Origin: Candidatus Poribacteria bacterium
GTDB taxonomy: Bacteria; Poribacteria; WGA-4E; WGA-3G
Assembly (NCBI GenBank): GCA_003635255.1
Contig: PYJC01000168.1
Coordinates: 1-38,930, forward strand
Direction: 5' to 3'
Length of the DNA stretch: 38,930 bases
Below the pieces are notes generated by a model. The model was not told the DNA's origin and did no database searches. It saw nothing but the letters and a program-made list of their open reading frames with translations. This document shows positions 16,348 through 25,576 of this stretch, one piece after another (within the stretch, counting starts at the first letter, position 1; every line of letters starts with the position of its first letter). The translations under genes and the position numbers were made by a program.

Positions 16348-16857
16348 ATGGATACTGAGAAACAGACGAAGACTGAAGTTAAAATTCACTTTCTCTCGAT
16401 TGATCGGAGGACAGGCGCACCGATCGTTGTCCTCAAAGAGAAAGAGGAGGATTCCAATCGGATACTCCTGATTTGGATCGGTGAATCAGAGGCGGCATCT
16501 ATTCAAATGCATTTAGAAAATGTCGAACTCCCGCGCCCTATGACACATGATTTACTGAAAATTATGATTGAAACGCTTGATGCAAAGGTGACGAATGTAT
16601 GTGTGCGTGATGTCGAAGAGCGGACTTTTTTTGCGCACGTTACTTTGCAAGTAGGCGACAATGAGATTGAGGTGGATTGCCGTCCGAGTGATGCGATTGC
16701 GCTTGCACTGCGCTGCGAAGTGCCTATCTATGTTGCTGAAGCCGTGATTGCGGACCACGGCTTCTCTGAACAGGAACTCAGCGAAGGCGAGCAACACGAT
16801 CCGAAAAATGTTTTAGAGAATTTAGATGATGACACGCTAAAGCAGTATACGGTCTAA
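16348..16857 (+). CDS. Bifunctional nuclease family (DUF151) protein
   Basis: The 169-residue protein matches the DUF151/BFN family along most of its length: GAPIVVLKEKE, LLIWIGESEAASI, PRPMTHDLLKIMIETLDAKV and VDCRPSDAIALALRCEVPIYV. Some members have been reported to have RNase and DNase activity, while the role of most is unproved. The last 30 residues are acidic and variable. AAAGGA precedes the ATG. It lies 43 bp after the flotillin gene and may share its transcript, though a functional link is not obvious. Confidence 0.9.
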   Translation: MDTEKQTKTEVKIHFLSIDRRTGAPIVVLKEKEEDSNRILLIWIGESEAASIQMHLENVELPRPMTHDLLKIMIETLDAKVTNVCVRDVEERTFFAHVTLQVGDNEIEVDCRPSDAIALALRCEVPIYVAEAVIADHGFSEQELSEGEQHDPKNVLENLDDDTLKQYTV

Positions 16858-16910
16858 TTTGGATTACGAACACACCGAGTTGTGTCTCTCTCCTATAAAG
16901 GAAAAAAATA

Positions 16911-18605
16911 GTGCATGATCTCATCATTCGCAACGGAACAGTCATTGATGGCACGGGTAACCGGGGTTTCAAAGCCGATGTTGCCATCAACGGTGATCGG
17001 ATTACAACTATTGGTGATGTCTCTGAACCCGCTTACCAGACGATTGATGCCGCGGACAGGCTCGTCACGCCGGGGTTCATAGATACGCATACACACATGG
17101 ATGCGCAGTTCATGTGGGATCCGCTCGGCACGCCTGCGTGTTGGCACGGTATCACCACGCTCATCCTTGGGAGTTGTGGCGTGAGTTTTGCCCCTGTCAA
17201 GCAGACCGACCACATGGTTTTAGCGAAAGTGCTTGAGAGCGTTGAAGGTATCCCTGCGGAAAGTATCATGTCGAGTCTCCGTTGGAATTGGGAGACCTTC
17301 GGGGAGTACTACGACGCTTTGGACGCATGCCCGAAAGGTGTGAATGTCTGCGGTATGATTGGGCATGCAGCGACCCGTTACCACGCGATGGGCGAAGAAA
17401 GTCTGAAAAGAGACCGAAACCCAACCTCTGATGAGATGAAGACGATGCAGGCTGCGATTGATGAAGCCATGGAAGCGGGCGCACTCGGATTCTCCACTTC
17501 TCGGACCCTGACTCACAAAACCTCTGAAGGCATTCCCATTCCTGGTACTTTCGCACATCTTGATGAACTCGTCGCACTCGCACAAGCCATAGGCAGACAC
17601 AACAAAGGTATTTTCCAATGGGCACCCGGTTTCGGGGAATATGAAAATTATCCGACAACGGAGTATCCAGAGACGCGAAAGGAGATTCACCGCATCGCCG
17701 AAGTGAACCGGCAGAGCGGCTGTCCTGTCATCTTCAGCGCGTTCACACATGAAGCCGTGCCGACAATTCAGACCCTTTATTTACGATGGCTTGATGAAGA
17801 GCGTGCTAACGGCGCACAGGCGCGTCCGATGGTATCTTCGCGCGTCAACACAGTAATGGTTGGGCTGTGTAATTGGATGCCGATTCGCGATGCCAGCGCG
17901 TGGCGGGCGTTATATAGCCTCCCTTACCCTGAACGACTGACAGCGATCCAAGATGAAAAAACGCGTGTGCAGCTTCTTGACATTTCGTCAGAGAGCGATG
18001 AACGCCTCGGTAAAATGTTGTACCGGTTCGGACCCACGGAATGTGAGTATGTCCGTAAACCGGAGAATCTATTGTGCAATATTGCCAAGGAAAACAACGA
18101 GCGTCCCATAGAGACAATTGTTCGGTTATTCTACGAAACCGGTGGACGCCAACTCTTTGCTTTTGCGACAAACAATCATAACCTCGCACATGTTGAGGAA
18201 GTTGTACGTTACCGCGATACGCTCCTCGGTCTCGGCGATGCAGGCGCGCATGTCAATGCTATCTGCGATGCCTCCCTTTCAACGCACGCATTAACGTATT
18301 GGCACGATGAACGGCAGGTGTTCTCTCTTGAAGAGACAATCCGTCGGTTGACTTCCGACGGGGCAGAAGCCTTCGGGATTCCTGAACGCGGTCTCCTAAA
18401 ACCGAGCTACTATGCCGATGTCAATGTGATTGATGCAGATAACCTCCGCATGGAAATCCCTGAATTTGTTTATGACTTACCTGTTGGTGCAGGACGTTGG
18501 ACGCAGCGGGCGCGAGGGTACGATTACACCCTTGTGAACGGAAAAGTCGTCGTTGAGAACGACAATCACACGGGTCGCCTTGTTGGGGAGTTAATCAGGA
18601 TTTAG
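16911..18605 (+). CDS. N-acyl-D-amino-acid deacylase / D-aminoacylase family amidohydrolase
   Basis: GTG start with AAGGA eight bases upstream; 564 residues. The amidohydrolase architecture is clear: a small beta sandwich at both ends, TPGFIDTHTHMD as the first metal-binding motif, GSCGVSFAP after the second strand, the MIGHAATRYHAMG segment, and GDAGAHVN carrying the late aspartate. The C-terminus FVYDLPVGAGRWTQRARGYDYTLVNG is typical of D-aminoacylases. Members hydrolyse N-acyl-D-amino acids or related amides with zinc. No signal peptide is present. The exact substrate is not predictable; dihydroorotase-type enzymes are less likely given the long insertion and C-terminal motif. Confidence 0.88.
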   Translation: MHDLIIRNGTVIDGTGNRGFKADVAINGDRITTIGDVSEPAYQTIDAADRLVTPGFIDTHTHMDAQFMWDPLGTPACWHGITTLILGSCGVSFAPVKQTDHMVLAKVLESVEGIPAESIMSSLRWNWETFGEYYDALDACPKGVNVCGMIGHAATRYHAMGEESLKRDRNPTSDEMKTMQAAIDEAMEAGALGFSTSRTLTHKTSEGIPIPGTFAHLDELVALAQAIGRHNKGIFQWAPGFGEYENYPTTEYPETRKEIHRIAEVNRQSGCPVIFSAFTHEAVPTIQTLYLRWLDEERANGAQARPMVSSRVNTVMVGLCNWMPIRDASAWRALYSLPYPERLTAIQDEKTRVQLLDISSESDERLGKMLYRFGPTECEYVRKPENLLCNIAKENNERPIETIVRLFYETGGRQLFAFATNNHNLAHVEEVVRYRDTLLGLGDAGAHVNAICDASLSTHALTYWHDERQVFSLEETIRRLTSDGAEAFGIPERGLLKPSYYADVNVIDADNLRMEIPEFVYDLPVGAGRWTQRARGYDYTLVNGKVVVENDNHTGRLVGELIRI

Positions 18606-18652
18606 GACTTACAGATGCAGCGAAAGGTATCTTTTGTAAGGGGATATGCATT

Positions 18653-18856
18653 ATGGCAGAACAGACACAAATTCCCGAATCAGACGATCCAAAGGGTGAG
18701 CAATTCCGGGACTATATCCGGCACCGGCAACTTGAGATGCTTTCTGAGGACTTATGGGACGAGTATCTCTGGGGCGAGTTGGGTGCCGCGGTCCGAGATT
18801 TCGAGAACGAACCGTGGGGAAAACCTTCGGAGGAAAATACCCCGGAATCACCGTAA
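18653..18856 (+). CDS. Small acidic hypothetical protein upstream of RM genes
   Basis: The 67-residue ORF is acidic with many E, D, W and P (SEDLWDEYLWGELGAAVRDFE). A purine-rich AAGGGGA lies about nine bases before the ATG. No helix-turn-helix is visible, so it is not a typical RM controller protein. Its stop is followed at once by the in-frame TTG (18857) of the methyltransferase frame, which suggests co-translation. It follows the deacylase by 47 bp. Function unknown. Confidence 0.5.
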   Translation: MAEQTQIPESDDPKGEQFRDYIRHRQLEMLSEDLWDEYLWGELGAAVRDFENEPWGKPSEENTPESP

Positions 18857-18877
18857 TTGCAAGAACGCGTAAAAATC

Positions 18878-19801
18878 ATGGGCAATTCATTTAGCGAAAA
18901 CTGCATCGTTCTGCATGAAAATTGCACGACTGCTCTGCATAGCAGCAACTTTGCGGCAAAAATAGACCTCTCCTTTCTCGATCCACCCTTTAATCAGGAT
19001 AAGGCTTACAGTGCGTGGGATGATAACATGCCGCCCGAGAAGTATTGGGAATGGATGCGCGATATCTGTGCAAAGGTGTATGCCTTGACTTCCGATGGTG
19101 GTTCTATCTATTTTATGCAACGCGAGAAAAACACCGAATTCGTTCTGAAATGCCTGCGCGATGCTGGATGGACTTTCCAAAATCTGATTATCTGGAAAAA
19201 GAAAACCTCAGCAGTGCCAGGGGTAAAGCGTTTCGGCAAGCATTATCAGGTGATTGCGTTTGCAACGAAAGGCAAAACACCCCGCGTTTTCCATCGCCTA
19301 CGCATTGATCCACCGCTGCCAGCAGGTTACAAACACGCACGTGAAAACGGTATGTTTGTTACCGATGTCTGGGACGATATTCGTGAGTTAACCTCCGGCT
19401 ATTTTGCAGGCGATGAAGCGTTGCGCGATGCGGATGGCAATCGTTTACACAAACAGCAAACACCTATCCAACTCCTTCTTCGGATTATTCTCTCTTCGAC
19501 AAATCTGGGTGATGTTGTTTTAGATCCGTTCGCAGGCTCAGGGACAACATTGGTTGTCGCAGAGCAATTGGGACGAAAATCGGTCGGGATTGAACTCGAT
19601 TCGCAGAACGTTGCCCTTATTGAAAAGAGGCTTGCAGAGCAGCGAGAATCAGATGATGTTTCACGCTTTTTCAAGGATTACGCATGCACTCCAGATTTAG
19701 AAGCAATTTGGGGAGAATGTAGACTGAACAGAAAATTCGCTTCCTCGGATGAATCTACTGCTGAACAATTAGCTCTTCTTGAGTCAAATGTCAAGAAATA
19801 A
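18878..19801 (+). CDS. Beta-class DNA methyltransferase (type II RM)
   Basis: The frame opens at TTG 18857, directly after the previous stop, and has ATG at 18878; neither has a good Shine-Dalgarno, and I take the ATG (307 residues). Counting from the TTG, the catalytic motif DPPF is at 42-45 and the SAM-binding motif DPFAGSGTT at 223-231. That order defines beta-class amino-methyltransferases. HKQQTPIQLLLRII just before motif I is also typical of the class. DPPF favours N6-adenine over N4-cytosine, but not decisively. Its TAA abuts the ATG of the nuclease gene. The recognition site cannot be read from sequence. Confidence 0.9.
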   Translation: MGNSFSENCIVLHENCTTALHSSNFAAKIDLSFLDPPFNQDKAYSAWDDNMPPEKYWEWMRDICAKVYALTSDGGSIYFMQREKNTEFVLKCLRDAGWTFQNLIIWKKKTSAVPGVKRFGKHYQVIAFATKGKTPRVFHRLRIDPPLPAGYKHARENGMFVTDVWDDIRELTSGYFAGDEALRDADGNRLHKQQTPIQLLLRIILSSTNLGDVVLDPFAGSGTTLVVAEQLGRKSVGIELDSQNVALIEKRLAEQRESDDVSRFFKDYACTPDLEAIWGECRLNRKFASSDESTAEQLALLESNVKK

Positions 19802-20650
19802 ATGACTTATTCTATTTATCACTTCTTCGCTGATTTGTGCCAGAAAAAGGAGGAATTCTTATCAGAAAATGAACTTGAGAGTTTCCCCTTTGATAAGCAG
19901 ATGCTCTCCTGCATCAACAAGGGAAAATTTCCCGATTTAGCCATTAAACTCAATGATGGCGATGATCAGTTTGTTGGTGGGGAATTGATTGAGCTCAAGG
20001 ATAGTAAGACTTATTCGGTGGCTTCTTTTAATTCAACGATACCAACAGGCGAAAAGGATATCAAGAAATTAACAGAAGGTCAGGAAAACACTATCCGAAC
20101 GCAAATGGAAGAAGCCGGTAACGCTATACTTTCCTTGCCTATTCGTCAAGTTTTCTATCTGATTCGCGGCAAAAAACAATCTAATGTTAAAGTCTGTTTG
20201 ACTCACGGAAAGTTTTTTGAGACAGTCCCTGTTTCAACACTTATTTCAGAGTCTTTTGGTCAAGCTCTGGAGGAACGGTTAAACGAACTTGGGGAATCGT
20301 TGTCACCATCCCTGAAACATAAGTTGTTAGATCTGTTCAGTGAACAGCAAACCTTCAGTAGAACGAGAAGCGTGGATGATGCCTCAGTAAGGCTGCGTTT
20401 TCGTATTATGACAGAGGTTAAGGCTGGCGCAAATATATTGAATCCGAATCAGTATCCTCAAATTGGCGACAATACGCTGAATTTTGCTGTTCCATGTCAT
20501 AATGATACCGAACAGAATCAGCAACAGAATAAAATGAGATATGCCTTTGAAGAAATGAGATATGCCCATTTATTTTCGCAAGTGGAAGTTTTTAGTCTGC
20601 AGCATCATTTTAATGGGAAATTTCTTATCTTCCAGACGAATCTATCATAG
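19802..20650 (+). CDS. Type II restriction endonuclease, PD-(D/E)xK type
   Basis: The 282-residue protein has D45 (FPDLAIKL) followed 18 residues later by E64-L-K66 (ELIELKD), fitting PD-(X)n-ExK. SFNSTIPTGEKDI follows directly and is reminiscent of some type II enzymes, but I cannot name the subtype. The start abuts the methyltransferase stop (TAAATG), so expression is coupled with methyltransferase first, a safe order for an RM pair. The C-terminal third (about 190-282) is rich in Asn and Gln with no visible motif. The codon pattern is more A/T-rich than in neighbouring genes, hinting at recent acquisition; this is an impression, not a calculation. Confidence 0.75.
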   Translation: MTYSIYHFFADLCQKKEEFLSENELESFPFDKQMLSCINKGKFPDLAIKLNDGDDQFVGGELIELKDSKTYSVASFNSTIPTGEKDIKKLTEGQENTIRTQMEEAGNAILSLPIRQVFYLIRGKKQSNVKVCLTHGKFFETVPVSTLISESFGQALEERLNELGESLSPSLKHKLLDLFSEQQTFSRTRSVDDASVRLRFRIMTEVKAGANILNPNQYPQIGDNTLNFAVPCHNDTEQNQQQNKMRYAFEEMRYAHLFSQVEVFSLQHHFNGKFLIFQTNLS

Positions 20651-20662
20651 GAGGTCTGCATT

Positions 20663-22387
20663 TTGAAGAAGTGTCAATGCTTGAAAGAGTTTTTTGTCTT
20701 CTGTATTATAATATGTTTTTTTGTAAGTACTGACGGGTTGGCTAAAGACATATCGTTTGATGAAGTGCCTGAGGCTATCCAGAAAATCGCCCTCCGCGAA
20801 ATTGGAGATGTACCAATTAGCGATGTTGACCGGGAAAGAGAGGATGGTGAAACCGTCTATGATATAGAGGCGAAGGATGACAGCATTGACATCGAACTTG
20901 AAATCGCCGCCGATGGCACATTTAGAGAGAGGGATATTACAGAGAAGATCACTTTCTCAGAACTACCAATACCCGTTCAAGATACAGTCCATCAGCAGGT
21001 CGGAACACTGAAGATTAATGACGTGGAGCGAAGAACCGAACTCGGCATGAGTATTGTAGGAAACCGTTTGCGAACTGATACGACCTATTACAATGTTGAA
21101 GCCGAAGAGTTCGGTGTGGAAATTGACTTGGAAATCGCACCAGATGGCAGATTGTTAGATATAGACATGAGCGATCCGATCCGACTTAAGGTGAAGCTCC
21201 TCGCGAAATCTAAGATCCCGACACTTTCTGACATCGCACCCTACAGAGAGGCACTCGTTTTTTACGAGTACAGCGTCCGGAAACGCATTGAGGGCGAGTT
21301 CAAAGGAAACCAAAAACTCCGCGTCGCGCATTGGGCAATCTACGACAATCAACCGCAGGCAATCGCAAAGGCAAAAGTAGGAAGTTCGCATACACTTCAC
21401 CTTTATCCATACCAACAATTCAACGAACTGAAGAGCCTCTACACCAGCGATACACTTGCGTTAGACGCTGACATTCCACTCTATCACGATGTCGGACAAA
21501 AGATTCTCGAAAACCGAACTATTGAGGAACGGTACGACTACGACAGCATCTTTTCCGAAAAGATGCCGATTTTCTGGCGGATAAAGGATCAGCTTAAACT
21601 CGTTTCCTTAGGAGATTCACGCGGTGAGGCAGGTGTTCGAGCGGAGATGTTTTATGGTGCGGAAAACCAAAAAACTCCGATAGCATATAACCTCGCAATT
21701 TCGGGGGGACCGTTGGAGTTCCAAGAAATTGTGGTTGATAAATATCTCACGAAAATGCCTAATTTAGAATGGGTCGTTTATCAGATGTCGCCCCGCGCGG
21801 TGAACCGATATTTTGAACATTCAGCGGATCGGGAATTGTTAAAAAGTCGCGGCTTTGCTTTTGATCGGAAGCATGCGGAGACCCTCTGGCAGGGATCCGA
21901 TGCAGCTAAAAAGACGGTTGCTGAAATTACTTCAGTACCGCACGTCTCGGAATATTGGAACGAGCGTCCATGGGGTTGGAAGTTCAAGGCTGAGGTATGG
22001 GATAGACCGAAGACTAAAAGATTTGAACGGAAATGGGAGATTTCTAAAAAGCGATGGAGCCGGCTTACGTCTATGATCGCCGCATTGAACGAGCGCGATG
22101 TTAAGATGTTGCTCTATTTGTCACCTCTTCACCCCATCATGCGCGATCAGCCTGTTGTGGACGACGACGGGACAACCCAAAAAGGGTATCGGGAATTGGT
22201 AGATCGGTTGAAGCGATTAGAGGCAGAGTTTCCGAACTTTGTCTTTGTTGATTTCCTTCGGGGTGGAAATCACGACTTCCTTCCAGAAATGTTCAAAGAC
22301 CTTGACCACCTGAATGCACTTGGAGCGGCTAAGTTGACGCAGAAGTTAGAAGAGATTCGGCAACGCTATGACGGTCAGCATCCCTGA
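20663..22387 (+). CDS. Secreted PepSY-like/SGNH-like protein of an O-acetylation cluster
   Basis: TTG start with GGAGGT (20650-20655) seven bases before; 574 residues. A hydrophobic segment (about 9-22) is a signal peptide or anchor. Two tandem PepSY-like repeats follow (31-92 and 97-170; compare IDIELEIAADGTF with VEIDLEIAPDGRL). Residues 185-285 form a small domain with VAHWAIYDNQ. The SGNH-like domain covers 310-570: LVSLGDSR (S319) and KDLDHLN (D546, H549) are the expected Ser and Asp-His positions. It is followed by an MBOAT gene and two AlgX-like genes, so it probably works on extracellular polysaccharide O-acetylation. Fusion of PepSY-like repeats to an SGNH domain is unusual. Confidence 0.7.
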   Translation: MKKCQCLKEFFVFCIIICFFVSTDGLAKDISFDEVPEAIQKIALREIGDVPISDVDREREDGETVYDIEAKDDSIDIELEIAADGTFRERDITEKITFSELPIPVQDTVHQQVGTLKINDVERRTELGMSIVGNRLRTDTTYYNVEAEEFGVEIDLEIAPDGRLLDIDMSDPIRLKVKLLAKSKIPTLSDIAPYREALVFYEYSVRKRIEGEFKGNQKLRVAHWAIYDNQPQAIAKAKVGSSHTLHLYPYQQFNELKSLYTSDTLALDADIPLYHDVGQKILENRTIEERYDYDSIFSEKMPIFWRIKDQLKLVSLGDSRGEAGVRAEMFYGAENQKTPIAYNLAISGGPLEFQEIVVDKYLTKMPNLEWVVYQMSPRAVNRYFEHSADRELLKSRGFAFDRKHAETLWQGSDAAKKTVAEITSVPHVSEYWNERPWGWKFKAEVWDRPKTKRFERKWEISKKRWSRLTSMIAALNERDVKMLLYLSPLHPIMRDQPVVDDDGTTQKGYRELVDRLKRLEAEFPNFVFVDFLRGGNHDFLPEMFKDLDHLNALGAAKLTQKLEEIRQRYDGQHP

Positions 22388-22426
22388 AGCTCCTATTAGA
22401 AAGCGTACTTCCTTCCGGTAACGCCC

Positions 22427-22470
22427 CGGTTTTATCGAAAACCGATGGTCAACCCAACGGGGTTGACCAT
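22427..22470 (+). promoter_or_regulatory. Two adjacent hairpins in the MBOAT gene leader
   Basis: Hairpin 1 has 7-bp arms CGGTTTT/AAAACCG around ATCG (22427-22444). Hairpin 2 begins at the next base, with 11-bp arms ATGGTCAACCC/GGGTTGACCAT around AACG (22445-22470). No T-tract follows, so this is not a standard terminator. The MBOAT ATG lies 24 bases on with no Shine-Dalgarno. It could be an attenuator, an RNA-processing site or a REP-type repeat. Confidence 0.5.
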
Positions 22471-22493
22471 AGCAAGGGACCATAATTAAAAAA

Positions 22494-23897
22494 ATGGTTT
22501 TCAGTTCGCATATCTTTGTTTATTATTTTCTCCCCATTGCCCTTGTAAGTTACTATCTGCTCCCGCATCGAGCAAAACACTTTGGGTTGACGCTTTTTAG
22601 TTATGTCTTTTACGGTTGGGCAAACCCTCTGTTTGCTCCGCTCATGTTTGCCTCAACGCTGATTGATTGGACGTGTGGACGCGTCATCTCTGGGAGCAAG
22701 CGTCAGCAGCATCGGAAATTGGCAGTAACGGTTTCAATCTGCTCGAATCTGTCTCTTTTAGGTTTTTTCAAATACTTCAACTTCGGCATCGCGAACATAA
22801 ATAGTATTATGGGGTGGCTGGGTCTACCGATATGGGAGGGTGTTCTCCACGTAACACTTCCACTCGGTATCAGTTTCTACACCTTCCAGTCGATGAGTTA
22901 TACGATTGATGTCTACCGCGGCGATGCGAAATCGATTCGGAATCTTATTGATTTTGCGTGTTATGTGTCCATGTTTCCGCAACTCGTTGCGGGTCCCATC
23001 GTTCGATTTTCAGAGATTGCTGATCAGTTACGCCATCGCACACACACGTTACAGAGGTTTGTGCGTGGTATCGCCTTTTTTTCCCTTGGGATGGCAAAGA
23101 AGGTTTTGATAGCGAATCCATGTGGTAAATGTGCGGACACAGTTTTCGATGCCGGTGTCGTTAGCACACTTGATGCGTGGTATGGCGTAATCGCGTATGC
23201 GTTTCAAATCTATTTCGATTTTAGTGGCTATTCTGATATGGCGATCGGTTTGGGGTTGATGCTCGGATTTACTTTCGCCAAAAACTTTGATGCGCCTTAC
23301 TGTGCTGAATCTATTACGGAGTTCTGGCGGCGGTGGCATATCTCGCTGTCCAGTTGGTTGCGTGACTATCTCTATATTCCATTGGGGGGAAACCGTCGAG
23401 GTGCAGCTCGTACCTACGTCAACTTAGCACTTGTGATGCTGCTCGGCGGTTTATGGCACGGTGCGTCTTGGAATTTTGTGATCTGGGGGGGCATTCACGG
23501 CGGCATGCTTGCACTTGAGCGGAAACGCGGAAAAGCGAGTTTTTACGGATCAATACCGAAACCCTTACGGGTCGCGGCAACGTTCCTGCTTGTGCTGATA
23601 GCGTGGGTTTTCTTTAGAATTAATGAACTTCCACACGCAATCACCTATCTGCAATGCATGTTCAACAAAGTCCATATTCAACCCAGCACCGATCTAATTT
23701 CAGGTATCCTCTATCAGTCTTACTATTTGTTGGTTATGGGCATAGCAGGTGTCATCGTCTGGTGTTTTCCACAGACGTGGGACTGGACGCGACAGTTGAC
23801 ACCTCTCAAAGTGGGGATATGTCTATGTCTGTTCGGGTTATCCCTCGCTGTATTGGCAACGCAGGCGTATAATCCGTTTATCTATTTTATTTTTTAA
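22494..23897 (+). CDS. MBOAT-family O-acyltransferase (AlgI-like)
   Basis: The 467-residue polytopic protein has around ten membrane helices and MBOAT signatures: LPLGISFYTFQSMSYTIDVYRG, FDFSGYSDMAIGLG, SITEFWRRWHISLSSWLRDYLYIPLGG and LLGGLWHGASW with the catalytic His. AlgI-type proteins move acetyl groups across the inner membrane for O-acetylation of exopolysaccharides. The gene follows the PepSY-SGNH gene by 106 bp, with two hairpins between, and precedes two AlgX/AlgJ-like genes that would pass the acetyl group to sugar. The polymer is unknown because no synthase lies in the window. Confidence 0.93.
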   Translation: MVFSSHIFVYYFLPIALVSYYLLPHRAKHFGLTLFSYVFYGWANPLFAPLMFASTLIDWTCGRVISGSKRQQHRKLAVTVSICSNLSLLGFFKYFNFGIANINSIMGWLGLPIWEGVLHVTLPLGISFYTFQSMSYTIDVYRGDAKSIRNLIDFACYVSMFPQLVAGPIVRFSEIADQLRHRTHTLQRFVRGIAFFSLGMAKKVLIANPCGKCADTVFDAGVVSTLDAWYGVIAYAFQIYFDFSGYSDMAIGLGLMLGFTFAKNFDAPYCAESITEFWRRWHISLSSWLRDYLYIPLGGNRRGAARTYVNLALVMLLGGLWHGASWNFVIWGGIHGGMLALERKRGKASFYGSIPKPLRVAATFLLVLIAWVFFRINELPHAITYLQCMFNKVHIQPSTDLISGILYQSYYLLVMGIAGVIVWCFPQTWDWTRQLTPLKVGICLCLFGLSLAVLATQAYNPFIYFIF

Positions 23898-23915
23898 TTA
23901 GTAGTCAGTTGTCAG

Positions 23916-24019
23916 TACGGTTTTTCTGCGAAAAACCTTTCAGTTTTCAGTTAAGAGGTGTGTTGTGGCAGTTACCAAAAACGTTACCGCCACAAGCGGA
24001 TAACTGATAACCGATAACC
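23916..24019 (+). repeat. 104-bp dispersed repeat, left copy
   Basis: The inverted copy at 30996-31099 matches at 101 of 104 positions by eye. It contains TACGGTTTTTCTG, a long middle with TTAAGAGGTGTGTTGTGG and internal inverted motifs (GTGGCAGTTACC ... TTACCGCCAC), and ends in GATAACTGATAACCGATAACC. It stops six bases before the ATG at 24026, which has no Shine-Dalgarno. Confidence 0.9.
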
Positions 24020-24025
24020 ATTCAC

Positions 24026-25576
24026 ATGCGAAACTTAGCTGAACATCGCCGAGAGATCGCTCTAAAAGCGCTCGGCACCACACTTGTCAAACGAAATGTA
24101 AGCCTCGTCAGCCTTGTCATCTTCAGTGCGACACTTCTATCTGTCCCAATTTGCCAATTGGTTTCTGACCTCCAGCGAGGTGAATCGCCTCACGTCTTTC
24201 GGGCGATTGGTCTGCTGCCTGTCCCTAACCTGACAGCGATCAAGCAGTACGAGGACACACTGGAAGAAGAATCCGTACTGACCGATTGGCTCTTGCCGGG
24301 CGTTCAGACAGTTCTGACGCGGGTGTTCCGTACCGGTAACGAGCAAGCCTATCTCGGACGCGATGGCTGGTTGTTCTACCGTGCCGACGTAGATTCTCTA
24401 ATTGGTGCCGGTCCCCAAAAAACAGCAAGCGCGGCACTTACCACCCTTATTGACTTCAATCGTCAGTTGGAAGCACGCGGTATTACGCTTATCGTTGTGC
24501 CAACGCCAGTTAAACCGACAATTCACCCTGAGAAATTTTCGGGACGCTACCGAAACACTAACGCACCGATACATAATCCCGATTATGCGGCGTTTATTGA
24601 TGGACTCAGATCAGAAGGCGTTCTGGTATACGATCCATCCCAACTGCTCTTTGAAGCTGCTCGCCAAGAAACACAATATCTCAAAACAGATACGCACTGG
24701 AAGCCAAAGGCGATGGAACAGGTCGCACAATATCTATCTGCATTTATTACGGAACAGATTGAATTGTCCACTGATCCATCAACTACCTATGTCAAAACAG
24801 CCGAAGATACCGTCAATATCGGAGACATCGCGAAGATGCTAAAATTGGCTGAGAATCAGATGCTGTTTCCTTCGGAACGCGTCACACGTCACGTTGTTCA
24901 GACCCCTTCAGGTAACCTATGGCGACCGGATCAAGAATCAGAGATTCTATTTTTAGGGGATAGTTTCAGCAATATTTACTCGCTCGCTGGTATGGGATGG
25001 GGTGCCTCCGCAGGTTTTGTTGAACACCTTAGCGCGGAACTCGCGCGACCCATTGATAAAATTGTCATTAACGCTGGCGGTGCCGATGCGACGCGTCAGG
25101 CACTTGTACAGGAACTCAACCGTGGACATGATCGCCTCACCGGTAAACGCGTCCTTATCTATCAGTTTGCGACGCGGGAAGTCTTCTCTGGCGACTGGAA
25201 ACTATTATCAATACCATCCGATAAAGCACTCCAGCGGAGTGCCATGTCTATAGCGGAGACCATAACCGTCACGGCAACTATCAAGGCAAAAACGGAGCCG
25301 CCGATGCCGCGAACCGTTCCGTATGCCGAATGCATCATCGCGCTGCATCTCGAAAATGTAGATACATCTGATCTGCCGGAAACGTTCGTCGTATTTCTGT
25401 GGGGCATGCGTGAAAATCAGTGGACAGACGCGGCTACCTTCAAAGTGGATCAGAAAGTTAAGTTGCGGCTCCGTCCGTGGAATTCGGTGGAAGCAGTGTA
25501 TGGCAGTTATAATCGAAAAGAGTTGGAAAATGAAGAAACTTGGCTGCTGGATGTTTATTGGGGAGAGATGCCGTGA
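24026..25576 (+). CDS. AlgX/AlgJ-like SGNH O-acetyltransferase 1
   Basis: The 516-residue product has one membrane segment at about 25-47. AYLGRDGWLFYRAD (108-121) is the common opening motif of AlgX/AlgJ domains. TDTHW (221-225, D222 and H224) and LFLGDSF (308-314, S313) form the catalytic triad. The last 110 residues (about 410-516) look like a separate beta-rich domain. The ATG sits six bases after the 104-bp repeat with no clear ribosome-binding site. The stop overlaps the second AlgX-like gene by 4 bp. It probably transfers acetyl from the MBOAT protein to a periplasmic polysaccharide. Confidence 0.85.
   Translation: MRNLAEHRREIALKALGTTLVKRNVSLVSLVIFSATLLSVPICQLVSDLQRGESPHVFRAIGLLPVPNLTAIKQYEDTLEEESVLTDWLLPGVQTVLTRVFRTGNEQAYLGRDGWLFYRADVDSLIGAGPQKTASAALTTLIDFNRQLEARGITLIVVPTPVKPTIHPEKFSGRYRNTNAPIHNPDYAAFIDGLRSEGVLVYDPSQLLFEAARQETQYLKTDTHWKPKAMEQVAQYLSAFITEQIELSTDPSTTYVKTAEDTVNIGDIAKMLKLAENQMLFPSERVTRHVVQTPSGNLWRPDQESEILFLGDSFSNIYSLAGMGWGASAGFVEHLSAELARPIDKIVINAGGADATRQALVQELNRGHDRLTGKRVLIYQFATREVFSGDWKLLSIPSDKALQRSAMSIAETITVTATIKAKTEPPMPRTVPYAECIIALHLENVDTSDLPETFVVFLWGMRENQWTDAATFKVDQKVKLRLRPWNSVEAVYGSYNRKELENEETWLLDVYWGEMP

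Noticed and set aside
19802..20650. Assignment of the nuclease to a named type II subtype from SFNSTIPTG
   Set aside because: The phrase felt familiar but I could not verify the family; only the PD-(D/E)xK reading is supported.
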